Positions 24,928-32,043 of a stretch of DNA of 32,043 nucleotides are shown in pieces. The notes below the pieces were generated by a model. The model had not been told where the DNA came from. It searched no databases and saw nothing but the letters and a program-made list of their open reading frames with translations. The DNA is taken from NCBI GenBank assembly GCA_021734105.1, contig JAIPJP010000012.1:1-32043 (forward strand), written 5' to 3'. Position numbers and translations under genes: made by a program. Each line of letters begins with the position of its first letter. Within the stretch, counting starts at the first letter, position 1. Source of the stretch: Candidatus Woesearchaeota archaeon. GTDB lineage: Archaea; Nanobdellota; Nanobdellia; Woesearchaeales; SKGA01.

Positions 24928-27102
24928 ATGGCAAAGATGGTTGATAGAGTGATGGCGGGTATGAAAAACCCAGAAAAAATTCGAAATATTGCAATTGCTG
25001 CTCACATTGATCACGGAAAAACAACACTTTCTGACAACCTTTTAGCAGGTGCAGGAATGTTAAGTGAAGAGCTTGCAGGTAAGGCTGTAGCTTTAGATTT
25101 TCATGATGATGAAGCAGAACGAGGTATTACTATTGATAGTGCGGCAGTTTCTATGGTGCACACGGTAAGTGGTGAAGATTATTTAATCAATTTAATTGAT
25201 ACGCCAGGTCACGTTGATTTTGGCGGTGACGTAACACGTGCTATGCGTGCTGTTGATGGTGCAGTTGTTGTCTGTTGTGCTGTTGAAGGTATTATGCCAC
25301 AAACTGAAACGGTTCTTCGGCAAGCTCTTCGAGAACGTGTTAAACCAGTTTTGTTCATTAACAAAACAGACAGACTCATTAAAGAATTACAATTAACGCC
25401 TGAAGCAATGATGGAGCGTTTTACCAAAACAATTAATGAGGTAAATAGACTCATTGTTGAAATTGCAGAAGATGAATTTGGCAAGAAATGGCAAGTCAAT
25501 GTACAAGATGGAAGCGTGTGTTTTGGTAGTGCGTTTCACAATTGGGCATTAAGTATTCCTTACATGAAAAAATATGGTGTTTCTTTTAAGGATGTTATTG
25601 ATGCATATACTGAGGGTGATGAAGCCTGGAAAAAATTAGGTAAAAAAGCACCTTTACACGACGTGCTTTTAAGCGCATCAGTTATTCATCATCCAGATCC
25701 GGTGCAAGCAGCAGCTTATCGCGTTGAAAAATTCTGGAAAGGAGAACTTGAGAGTGATGTTGGTAAATCATTAACAACAGCAGATCCAACTGGTGAAGTC
25801 ATGTTTGTTGTGACTAAGGTTGTTGTTGATCCGCAAGCAGGAGAAATTTGTATGGGTCGTTTGTATTCAGGTACAATGAAGAAGGGTTTGAATGTGTTTA
25901 TGCATAAAGCAAACCTTGAAGTACGAACGCAACAAATCTATATTTACAATGGTGCAAAAAAAGAAATTGTTGATAATGTGCCTGCAGGTAACATTGTTGG
26001 TGTTGGCGGTTTAAAAGGTGCATTCCCTGGAGAAACTATTTCTCTAAAAAAAGAAACACAACCTTTTGAAAGTTTAAGTCACATTTTTGACCCTGTTATT
26101 ACTAAAGCAATTGAAGCAAAGAAACCCAGCGACTTACCAAAACTTGTTGAAGTATTAATTCAGGTTTCAAAAGAAGATCCTTCTATTGAAATAACGCTGA
26201 ATCAAGAAACTGGCGAACACTTAATGAGTGGTATGGGTGAACTGCACTTAGAAATTATTGAAAACAGAATCGTAAAAGAAAAAAATGTTGAAGTAAAAAC
26301 CAGTCCGCCTGTTGTGGTATATCGTGAAACCGTAACGGGAAAAAATGTTGAATCAGCTGAAGGTAAATCGCCAAACAAACACAATCGTTTGTACTTTTAT
26401 GTCGAACCTTTAGAAGCTGAAATTATTGAAAAAATTCATGCTGGAAAAATTCAAGAAGGCCGTGTGAAGCGTAAAGATCTTGATTTTAGGAAACACTTTA
26501 CTGATGCTGGTTGGGATACAAAAGTTGCTGACAAAGTAAAAGATGTGTATCAAGGAAACGTCTTCATTGATGGAACACGAGGTATCGTGCACATTGGTGA
26601 AATTATGGAAATGGTACTTGACATGTTTGAAGATGTTATGCGAAGTGGTGGTCTTTCAGGAGAACCATCATTTGGGGTAAAAGTCACTCTTGATGATGTT
26701 AAACTTCACGAAGACGCTATTCACCGTGGTCCAGCTCAATTGTACCCTGCAGTACGAGAAGGTATTCGCGATGCGATGAGAAATGCAAAAGCAGTGCTCT
26801 TTGAGCCGGTGCAAACCTTACAATTCGAAGCGCCAAGCGAGTATACTGGTGAAGTATCTAAACTTATCAACAATAAGCGAGGTCAACTCATTGACATGGA
26901 TGATGACGGTGCAACAGTAACGGTAAAAGGCAAATTGCCTGTTGCAGAGATGTTTGGCTTAGCAAGCGAACTTCGGTCTGCTACTGGCGGTCGAGGAAGC
27001 AGTGCTGTTGTTGACCAGACGTTTGAACGATTACCTGAAGAATTGCAGGACAAAATCATTAAGCAAATTCGTTCAAGAAAAGGTCTAGATAAGAATGAAT
27101 AG
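24928..27102 (+). CDS. fusA: translation elongation factor aEF-2
   Basis: GTPase that moves the ribosome along mRNA. The full-length archaeal form is 724 aa: G1 AAHIDHGKTT, switch region ERGITIDSAAVSM, G3 DTPGHVDFGG, G4 NKTD, then domains II-V. The diphthamide loop in domain IV reads LHEDAIHRGPAQ, so the modified histidine is present, implying that a diphthamide pathway is kept elsewhere in the genome. GGGGTGA stands before the ATG. It is 2 bp after ndk. Confidence 0.98.
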   Translation: MAKMVDRVMAGMKNPEKIRNIAIAAHIDHGKTTLSDNLLAGAGMLSEELAGKAVALDFHDDEAERGITIDSAAVSMVHTVSGEDYLINLIDTPGHVDFGGDVTRAMRAVDGAVVVCCAVEGIMPQTETVLRQALRERVKPVLFINKTDRLIKELQLTPEAMMERFTKTINEVNRLIVEIAEDEFGKKWQVNVQDGSVCFGSAFHNWALSIPYMKKYGVSFKDVIDAYTEGDEAWKKLGKKAPLHDVLLSASVIHHPDPVQAAAYRVEKFWKGELESDVGKSLTTADPTGEVMFVVTKVVVDPQAGEICMGRLYSGTMKKGLNVFMHKANLEVRTQQIYIYNGAKKEIVDNVPAGNIVGVGGLKGAFPGETISLKKETQPFESLSHIFDPVITKAIEAKKPSDLPKLVEVLIQVSKEDPSIEITLNQETGEHLMSGMGELHLEIIENRIVKEKNVEVKTSPPVVVYRETVTGKNVESAEGKSPNKHNRLYFYVEPLEAEIIEKIHAGKIQEGRVKRKDLDFRKHFTDAGWDTKVADKVKDVYQGNVFIDGTRGIVHIGEIMEMVLDMFEDVMRSGGLSGEPSFGVKVTLDDVKLHEDAIHRGPAQLYPAVREGIRDAMRNAKAVLFEPVQTLQFEAPSEYTGEVSKLINNKRGQLIDMDDDGATVTVKGKLPVAEMFGLASELRSATGGRGSSAVVDQTFERLPEELQDKIIKQIRSRKGLDKNE

Positions 27103-27188
27103 GGCTAGTTAAGCCTTTTTTTATTCGTTGTAAAGCACGCCCAAAACCTTGTTTTTGAGTGTTTTTTATTTTTTTATTTGAAGCGTAA

Positions 27189-27298
27189 TGTTTATAAATA
27201 GAGTATGTTTCCAGACGACTAGGAAGGAGCGCAATATTTGTAGTGTTTATTCCTAGTAAAAACACATAATATTCCTACGAAAGGGGGTCATAACGAAA
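27189..27298 (+). promoter_or_regulatory. aEF-1A promoter and leader hairpin
   Basis: TTTATAAATA (27191-27200) sets a start near 27221. ACTAGGAA (27218-27225) pairs perfectly with TTCCTAGT (27250-27257), so the mRNA would begin with an 8-bp hairpin. ATTCCTA recurs at about 27270 and could compete for the same arm. AGGGGGT (about 27281-27287) is the ribosome site. The leader is about 78 nt. Confidence 0.6.
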
Positions 27299-28567
27299 AT
27301 GGCAGAAAAAGAACACATCAATTTGGTATTTATTGGTCATGTTGACCATGGTAAATCAACAACTGTTGGACGATTAATGTTTGATAGTGGCACCATCAGC
27401 GAACAGCAACTTCGAAAACTTCGAGAAAAAGCAGAACAGCTTGGTAAAGCTGGTTTTGAATTTGCATACGTTATGGATGGTCTAAAAGAAGAACAAGAAC
27501 GTGGCGTAACTATTGATCTTGCTCACAAAAAGTTTGAAACAGACAAATATTACTTTACGGTTATTGATGCTCCAGGTCACAGAGACTTTGTTAAGAACAT
27601 GATTACTGGTGCTTCACAAGCAGATGCTGGTGTTTTAGTTGTTGCAGCTAACGACGGTGTTAACTCACAAACTAAAGAACACGTTTTCCTAAGTCGAACA
27701 CTTGGAGTTACACAATTAATTGTTGCAATCAACAAGATGGACTTACAAGACTATGCTGAAGCTCGATACAAAGCAGTTGTCGAAGAAGTTTCTGCTTTAC
27801 TAAAAAGTGTAGGTTATAATCCTGCTGATATTAAATTTATTCCAATCGCTTCACTTAAAGGCGATAATGTAGTAAAGAAAAGCGAAAACATGACTTGGTA
27901 TTCAGGTCCAACAATTCTAGAAGCTATGAATGAGTTAGCTGTTCCTGACAAACCTGTAGACTTAGCACTACGTATGCCTGTTCAAGACGTTTACAACATT
28001 ACCGGTATCGGTGTTGTTCCTGTAGGCCGAATTGAAACTGGTATTCTAAAAGTTGGTGACAAAGTTGTTGCAATGCCTGGTCGAGAAGGAACAGGTGTTC
28101 ATGGTGAATGTAAGACTATTGAAATGCATCATGAATTAATGCAAAAAGCAGGACCTGGTGATAACGTCGGTATTTCTGTTCGAGGTTTTGGTAAAAAAGA
28201 CCTTGCACGTGGCGATGTTATTGGCGCAGAAAGTAATCCTCCAACTGTTGTGAGTGAATTCACTGGTCAAATTGTTGTTCTTAACCATCCTAGCGTTATT
28301 ACTGTTGGTTATACACCGGTTTTCCATATTCACACCAGCCAAGTCGCTTGTCAAGTAACTGAAATTATTAAAAAGGTAAGTCCTGAAGCAGTGGACAAAC
28401 CTGATTTCATCCGAAACGGAGATGCAGCGGTTGTTAGAATTAAACCAACTGTTCCTCTGGTAATTGAAAAGAAAGAAGAATTTCCGCAAATGGCAAACTT
28501 TGCTATTCGAGACTCCGGTTCAACCGTTGCTGCGGGAATGTGTATTGACTTAGTCAAAAAGGCCTAA
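27299..28567 (+). CDS. tuf: translation elongation factor aEF-1A
   Basis: Delivers aminoacyl-tRNA to the ribosome. The full-length protein is 422 aa: G1 [15 protein letters not shown]2 region [19 protein letters not shown]3 [23 protein letters not shown]4 NKMD, then the two beta-barrel domains ([44 protein letters not shown]). It has its own promoter and a structured leader. A hairpin-plus-T-run terminator follows, and S10 comes 109 bp later. Confidence 0.98.
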   Translation: MAEKEHINLVFIGHVDHGKSTTVGRLMFDSGTISEQQLRKLREKAEQLGKAGFEFAYVMDGLKEEQERGVTIDLAHKKFETDKYYFTVIDAPGHRDFVKNMITGASQADAGVLVVAANDGVNSQTKEHVFLSRTLGVTQLIVAINKMDLQDYAEARYKAVVEEVSALLKSVGYNPADIKFIPIASLKGDNVVKKSENMTWYSGPTILEAMNELAVPDKPVDLALRMPVQDVYNITGIGVVPVGRIETGILKVGDKVVAMPGREGTGVHGECKTIEMHHELMQKAGPGDNVGISVRGFGKKDLARGDVIGAESNPPTVVSEFTGQIVVLNHPSVITVGYTPVFHIHTSQVACQVTEIIKKVSPEAVDKPDFIRNGDAAVVRIKPTVPLVIEKKEEFPQMANFAIRDSGSTVAAGMCIDLVKKA

Positions 28568-28596
28568 GTCAATTTTCTTTTCGCTGTGAAGCGTGC

Positions 28597-28627
28597 CAGA
28601 AATTATTAATTTCTGAGCATTTTTTCA
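28597..28627 (+). terminator. hairpin and T-run after aEF-1A
   Basis: CAGAAATTA-T-TAATTTCTG (28597-28615) is a perfect 9-bp inverted repeat followed by GAGCATTTTTTC. A closely related hairpin (GCCAGAAAT...ATTTCTGAGC) appears twice more, in the 100-bp repeat after tRNA-Ser. Confidence 0.55.
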
Positions 28628-28633
28628 TTTCGG

Positions 28634-28656
28634 ATCATAAATTCGATGTTTATGAT
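28634..28656 (+). promoter_or_regulatory. inverted repeat upstream of S10
   Basis: ATCATAAA (28634-28641) and TTTATGAT (28649-28656) form a perfect 8-bp inverted repeat with a 7-nt spacer, 20 nt before the S10 ATG. It may be a leader hairpin or a protein-binding site. The TCATAAAT part is also the only TATA-like sequence here. Confidence 0.45.
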
Positions 28657-28676
28657 TAATACACGGGTAAAACAAC

Positions 28677-28982
28677 ATGCAGAAAGCAAGAATTAAACTA
28701 GCAAGTTCAGACATTAATAAAATCAACGAGACCTGCGACTACATTAAAGGTATCGCTGAGAAAACTGGTGTCGTTCTTCGTGGGCCAATTCCTTTGCCTA
28801 CAAAGAAGCTAAAAGTGACTACAAGAAAAAGCCCGAGTGGAGAAGGTAAAGCTTCTTGGGATCGCTTTGAAATGAGAATTCATAAAAGACTCATTGACAT
28901 TGGCGTTGACGAACGGGCTCTTCGACTTATCATGAGAGTTCCAATTCCAGAAGGTTTGAATATTGAGATTGAAATGGTGTAA
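28677..28982 (+). CDS. rps10: ribosomal protein S10 (uS10)
   Basis: 101 aa, the full archaeal length. It is a small-subunit head protein. Typical segments are [54 protein letters not shown] and [15 protein letters not shown], ending in [14 protein letters not shown]. The order aEF-1A then S10 is standard in archaea. A second, decayed copy of its last codons lies 48 bp downstream. Confidence 0.97.
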   Translation: MQKARIKLASSDINKINETCDYIKGIAEKTGVVLRGPIPLPTKKLKVTTRKSPSGEGKASWDRFEMRIHKRLIDIGVDERALRLIMRVPIPEGLNIEIEMV

Positions 28983-29010
28983 GCCATTCAAGCGAAATAT
29001 GAAAGCCCAG

Positions 29011-29060
29011 TGAATCTGCGATTCTAACGCGGCCTGAACATTGAAATCGAGATGGTTTAA
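29011..29060 (+). pseudogene. relic of the 3' end of a second rps10
   Basis: Positions 29031-29060 read GGC CTG AAC ATT GAA ATC GAG ATG GTT TAA, encoding GLNIEIEMV-stop, exactly the end of S10. Seven of the nine sense codons differ from those of the intact gene (28953-28982), all by synonymous changes. Just before, in the same frame, CTG CGA could match LR of S10 ALRLIMR, followed by a stop and deletions. Both copies are followed by GCC. A recent tandem duplication would not give this pattern. A gene from a diverged relative that replaced or joined the old one would. Confidence 0.7.
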
Positions 29061-29163
29061 GCCAAAGGCCAACCATTAATTTTTTTACTTCTTCTTTATT
29101 TCTTTATCTTAGAACAACATTTTTAAACAGAAGTAGATTGCAAACTACTATACTTATTTTCGC

Positions 29164-29249
29164 GCCACGATCGCATAATCTGGTATTGCGCAAGCCTGGA
29201 AAGCTTGTCCCGTTCGGGATTCCCGGTTCAAATCCGGGTCGTGGCGCCA
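29164..29249 (+). tRNA. tRNA-Ser (GGA anticodon)
   Basis: 86 nt, type II. The acceptor stem is GCCACGA (29164-29170) with TCGTGGC (29239-29245). The D stem is GCA/TGC with GG in the loop. The anticodon stem is CAAGC/GCTTG, with loop CTGGAAA giving anticodon GGA (29198-29200), which reads UCC and UCU. The long variable arm is TCCC-GTTC-GGGA (29208-29219), as expected for serine. The T arm is CCCGG-TTCAAAT-CCGGG (29222-29238). The discriminator G (29246) is typical of tRNA-Ser, and CCA (29247-29249) is encoded. A T-run follows directly (29250-29255). A TATA-like TTTTTAAA lies upstream at about 29117-29125. Confidence 0.95.
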
Positions 29250-29444
29250 TTTTTTCTTTCAGAAAAAATTCGCCTAGGTGGATTTGAACTTGTTCCTTTG
29301 GCGCCAGAAATAGTTTCATTTCTGAGCGCAAATCCGGGTCGTGGCGCCATTTTTTCTTTCAGAAAAAATTCGCCTAGGTGGATTTGAACTTGTTCCTTTG
29401 GCGCCAGAAATAGTTTCATTTCTGAGCGCAAATCCGGGTCGTGG
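29229..29444 (+). repeat. 100-bp tandem repeat containing the tRNA-Ser 3' end
   Basis: The unit at 29229-29328 is repeated exactly at 29329-29428, with a 16-nt partial third copy (29429-29444). Each unit begins with the last 21 nt of tRNA-Ser (from CAAATCC to the CCA), then a T-rich tract, an AAATTCGCCTAGGTGGATTTG segment in shortened form (about 29267-29286) and a hairpin GCCAGAAAT...ATTTCTGAGC. The extra tRNA 3' ends cannot form tRNAs. They look like attachment-site duplications or a tandem amplification of the tRNA flank. No integrase gene is visible. Confidence 0.85.
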
Positions 29445-29459
29445 TGAATCTTAACGCGG
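29445..29459 (+). repeat. second copy of a motif beside the S10 relic
   Basis: TGAATCTTAACGCGG is the sequence at 29011-29032 with exactly the 7 nt GCGATTC removed (TGAATCT, then TAACGCGG). It is bounded by GTGG on both sides. The two copies bracket the tRNA and tandem repeats. From 29460 to 29520 there is only the TATA box (about 29489-29498) of the next gene. Confidence 0.6.
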
Positions 29460-29520
29460 TGGCGCTTTTGTTTATTTTTTCAAAGAAATCATTATAAGCT
29501 CTCTTTTATTCTCGTCTCTT

Positions 29521-29955
29521 ATGGGACAAGCCGGCAAACTAGGAAGACCTCGTATTCGTTATGAACTACCTAGTTCTCAAAAGTTATTGGTTCATGATTT
29601 GGGCGATTACGAGGAAAATACTCTCGTTTCCTTGCTAGTTGAAGCTGAAGAACAAAACCTTCCTAATAATGCTAAAGTAAAAATCACAGGTCGAACCATT
29701 GACATGAGATTTACTTCTGGAGCTTGGGATCATAATCCTGAACAAACGTTAAGATATTATAATGAGTGGTGTCCTCTTCAAGAATTAAAAGAAGATTATC
29801 AACGTATGACTGGTCATCCTTTCTCTATTGCAAATGAAGAAGAACGTTCAGCGTTTAGACTTGAAGCATTAAAAAACCAAGCAAATCAAATTGCTGGCTG
29901 GGCTTATTTTGGAATTGCTATGAAAGAAGCTGGAGAATATTATTTTTCTAAATAA
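29521..29955 (+). CDS. unknown protein
   Basis: 144 aa, not recognised. It has no signal peptide or membrane helix. The N-terminus is basic (GKLGRPRIRYELPSS), the middle holds short beta-like stretches (KVKITGRTIDMRFTSGAW), and the C-terminal half is helical (LQELKEDYQRMTG, then RLEALKNQANQIAGWAYFGIAMKEAG). CATTATAAG (about 29489-29498) is a TATA box 27 nt before the ATG, so the mRNA is leaderless. It lies right after the repeat-filled tRNA-Ser flank, so it could have arrived with whatever caused that rearrangement, but there is no direct sign of transfer. Confidence 0.6.
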   Translation: MGQAGKLGRPRIRYELPSSQKLLVHDLGDYEENTLVSLLVEAEEQNLPNNAKVKITGRTIDMRFTSGAWDHNPEQTLRYYNEWCPLQELKEDYQRMTGHPFSIANEEERSAFRLEALKNQANQIAGWAYFGIAMKEAGEYYFSK

Positions 29956-29959
29956 TTTT

Positions 29960-30466
29960 TCACTTTATCTTCTTTGCTGGTATGCCGCCCCAGATTTCTC
30001 CAGCAGGAACGTCTTTTGTCACAACGCTTCCCATAGCAACAATTGCATTTTCTCCAATGCTCACACCGCAATGCACAGTTGCATAAGCGCCAATTATTGC
30101 TTTCTTTCCTACATGTATTTTTCCAATTTTCACATCGTCTTGCGTAATTTCGTGCACAAGTAAATGGCTTCCCAGTCCAATAACTGCATCATCTTCAAAT
30201 GTAATCAAACTGGGAATGAGTGGGTCGATGAGTCCTGGCGCAATACCAACTCGCTTACCAACATGAACACCAACAAGTCGTAGCAGACAACGTTTCAGTC
30301 CCATGAAGACAAATAAATTCTTAGAACAATTAAGTACGAAATGATTCAAAACTGGAACGAGAGGACAGCGTACCTTCTTCCATACAGAAATTCTGTCTCT
30401 TGCTGTAATATCTAGATGAATAACTTTTTCATCGCTCTTCAAAAGCGTTTTAATCTCCCTCTTCAT
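29960..30466 (-). CDS. hexapeptide-repeat acyltransferase
   Basis: 168 aa. The second half is a left-handed beta helix of hexapeptide repeats (IGKIHVGKKAIIGAYATVHCGVSIGENAIVAMGSVVTKDVPAGEIWGGIPAKKI), the fold of CoA-dependent acetyltransferases for sugars and related molecules. The ending GGIPAKKIK is the standard close of the family. The acceptor is unknown. A possible catalytic histidine is in LLVHEITQ (about 103-110). TATATAAA (minus strand, about 30492-30500) is about 29 nt upstream of the ATG. It converges with the unknown gene at 29521-29955, with a 4-bp gap. Confidence 0.82.
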   Translation of the reverse strand: MKREIKTLLKSDEKVIHLDITARDRISVWKKVRCPLVPVLNHFVLNCSKNLFVFMGLKRCLLRLVGVHVGKRVGIAPGLIDPLIPSLITFEDDAVIGLGSHLLVHEITQDDVKIGKIHVGKKAIIGAYATVHCGVSIGENAIVAMGSVVTKDVPAGEIWGGIPAKKIK

Positions 30467-30560
30467 ACATTCTCATTTATATAGTGCCTTTATATATGTA
30501 TCTCCCATAAGGTTTAAATAGCCAATGAGACTAATTTCTGCTATTGGAGGGTAAAATACG

Positions 30561-31112
30561 ATGGAAACATGGTTAATTATAGTTATTATTGTTGGCGTAC
30601 TTCTGTTATTCATTATAGCATTGTACAACGCTTTAATCCGTCTTCGAAATCAAGTTAAAAATTCTTGGGCTCAAATTGACGTACAATTAAAGCGAAGAAA
30701 CGATTTAATTCCTAACTTAGTAAATACTGTTAAGGGATATATGAAGCACGAAAAAGAAACGTTAGAAAATATCACTAAGGCTCGATCTGCAATTATGAAT
30801 GCAAGTGGCGTTGATGAAACTGCAAAAGCTAGTGGTGAACTAACGGGAATGCTTAAGTCTTTATTTGCAGTTGCAGAGAATTATCCTGACCTTAAGGCTA
30901 ATCAAAACTTCATGCAGCTTCAGGAAGAAATTACTGGCACAGAGAATAAAATCGCATATTCGCGTCAACATTACAACGACATGGTTATGGTCTTTAATAC
31001 AAAGATTCAGAAATTTCCAAACAACGTCTTTGCTGGGATATTAAGTTTCACAGAGCAAACATCTTTTGAAGCAACAGAAGCAGAAAAGAAAAACGTTGAA
31101 GTTAAGTTTTAG
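30561..31112 (+). CDS. lemA: LemA family protein
   Basis: 183 aa. One N-terminal membrane helix (about 4-24) is followed by a helical-bundle LemA domain: [42 protein letters not shown] (about 37-78), ending SYSRQHYND-type [28 protein letters not shown]. LemA proteins are membrane-anchored and often encoded next to HtpX. The exact function is not settled. GGAGGG (30546-30551) precedes the ATG, and a TATA (TTTAAATA, about 30512-30520) gives a leader of about 20 nt. HtpX starts 12 bp after the stop, so the two form an operon. Confidence 0.92.
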   Translation: METWLIIVIIVGVLLLFIIALYNALIRLRNQVKNSWAQIDVQLKRRNDLIPNLVNTVKGYMKHEKETLENITKARSAIMNASGVDETAKASGELTGMLKSLFAVAENYPDLKANQNFMQLQEEITGTENKIAYSRQHYNDMVMVFNTKIQKFPNNVFAGILSFTEQTSFEATEAEKKNVEVKF

Positions 31113-31124
31113 AGGGGTTTGTTC

Positions 31125-32030
31125 ATGACTCGTATAGCATTTGATGAAGTACGGAGAAATAAAAGAAAATCCGTCTTCATGATTTTTATTTTTATTCTTC
31201 TTATTGTGGGCTTAGGCTTTGCTATTGGTCTGGCTTTCACAGGCTATGGTCTGTTTGGTTTAGCTATTGCCTTACTTGTTCTTATTATTTATTTACCGTT
31301 AGCATATTTTTCCGGTGATAAAATGGTGCTTTCAGCAATGGGTGCAAAGCCAGTTTCCAAGCAAGAATATCCTCATTTATATCACACTATTGAAGGTCTT
31401 GCAATTGCAGCAGGTATTCCAACACCTAAAGCGTATGTCATTAAAGATTCTGCGCTGAACGCATTTGCAACTGGTCGTGATCCAAAGCATGGTTCAATTA
31501 CAGTCACCACTGGCTTGCTTCAAAATTTGAATCGTGAAGAACTTGAAGGAGTGATTGCTCATGAAATGGCACATATTAAGAATTATGATATTCGCATGAT
31601 GCTTTTTGCAGCAGTCTTTGTTGGCGCCATTATACTACTCAGCGATATGATGCTTCGCGGCTTTTTATTTGGTGGGGGTCGTAGTGGTAGTGGTAATGAT
31701 AATAAAGGCAATATTGTTATTATTGTTGTTGCTATTGCGCTTGCTATTTTAGCTCCTTTCATTGCACAATTAGTAAAACTTTCTATTAGTCGTAAACGAG
31801 AATTTGCTGCAGATGCAGCGGGCGCTCTTCTTACAAGATATCCTCCTGGGCTTGCTCATGCGCTTAAGAAAATTTCAAAAGATCCTGATCCCCTGGTTGA
31901 TAAAGCAAATAAGGCGACAGCCCATTTATTTATTTCAACACCGTTTAGAAAAAAGACTGGTTGGTGGACGAGAATTTGGTCAACGCATCCACCCATTCAA
32001 GATAGAATTAAGCGTCTTGAGCAGATGTGA
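31125..32030 (+). CDS. htpX: membrane zinc metallopeptidase HtpX (M48)
   Basis: Membrane protease that helps clear damaged membrane proteins. The full-length protein is 301 aa. Two N-terminal membrane helices (about 18-62) are followed by the zinc site HEMAH (His146, Glu147, His150), then two more helices (about 157-176 and 199-221), and the third zinc ligand Glu in REFAADAAGAL. The end, WSTHPPIQDRIKRLE, is typical. The ATG at 31125 has GAGGGG 7 nt before it. An in-frame TTG at 31119 is less likely. It is co-transcribed with lemA. The window ends 13 bp after the stop. Confidence 0.96.
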   Translation: MTRIAFDEVRRNKRKSVFMIFIFILLIVGLGFAIGLAFTGYGLFGLAIALLVLIIYLPLAYFSGDKMVLSAMGAKPVSKQEYPHLYHTIEGLAIAAGIPTPKAYVIKDSALNAFATGRDPKHGSITVTTGLLQNLNREELEGVIAHEMAHIKNYDIRMMLFAAVFVGAIILLSDMMLRGFLFGGGRSGSGNDNKGNIVIIVVAIALAILAPFIAQLVKLSISRKREFAADAAGALLTRYPPGLAHALKKISKDPDPLVDKANKATAHLFISTPFRKKTGWWTRIWSTHPPIQDRIKRLEQM

Positions 32031-32043
32031 ACTAAAAAAGAAC

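Noticed and set aside
29205-29431. ORFs across the tRNA-Ser repeats on both strands
   Set aside because: They exist only because the 100-bp unit lacks stops in some frames; they include tRNA sequence and show repeated peptides.
29229-29444. CRISPR-like array
   Set aside because: Only two full copies and a fragment, with a period of 100 bp and no variable spacers; the repeat is the tRNA-Ser 3' end and its flank.

Overview
The window reads as part of an archaeal chromosome, most likely from the DPANN group (Woesearchaeota-like). This is an inference from gene content; I could not run a phylogeny. The archaeal signals are ribosomal proteins L7Ae, S28e and L24e, aEF-2 with an intact diphthamide site, aEF-1A, S10, SRP54, an archaeal prepilin peptidase, a TrmB-type regulator, and many TATA boxes (TTTATAAA/TTTATATA) about 26 nt upstream of start codons. 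Genes with such a TATA box are mostly leaderless. Genes inside operons, or with longer leaders, carry GGAGG or GGTGA ribosome-binding sites. This contrast let me correct several gene starts. Bacterial-type genes are mixed in: GyrB, a fused MnmH/SelU, class II LysRS, an RlmN-like radical SAM enzyme, HtpX/LemA and lipoproteins.

Layout. Positions 1-6135 form an AT-rich accessory block: two adjacent hairpins, a sulfotransferase, then a tight four-gene minus-strand operon (methyltransferase, AsnRS-like protein, RlmN-like radical SAM enzyme, LysRS-like protein). This operon is divergent from an S66 peptidase of the MccF/LD-carboxypeptidase type. It is the best candidate for an undescribed system. 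Positions 6136-12870 hold a candidate structured RNA, MnmH, a transglutaminase-like lipoprotein and lysS (whose promoters share a 17-nt element), a two-TM protein, an XPB-like helicase and a second candidate RNA. Positions 13021-18440 hold SRP54, a DUF502 membrane protein, a TrmB-like regulator with a palindrome in its divergent promoter, a receiver-like protein and gyrB. Positions 18767-23185 hold two overlapping HIT-family paralogues with broken active sites, a lipoprotein, the prepilin peptidase and two unknown proteins.

Positions 23399-28982 are the translation core: L7Ae with a long structured leader, S28e, L24e, Ndk, aEF-2, aEF-1A and S10. Positions 28983-29520 are a rearranged zone: a relic of a second S10 3' end, tRNA-Ser(GGA), and a 100-bp tandem repeat that copies the tRNA 3' end. 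The window ends with an unknown protein, a hexapeptide-repeat acyltransferase, and the LemA-HtpX pair.

The housekeeping genes fit one theme of translation, tRNA modification and protein targeting. The first 6 kb is different: two stand-alone aminoacyl-tRNA-synthetase-like catalytic proteins, a methyl-transferring radical SAM enzyme and a methyltransferase, next to a peptidase family known to destroy aminoacyl-nucleotide antibiotics. That points to an amino-acid-activating modification or small-molecule pathway.
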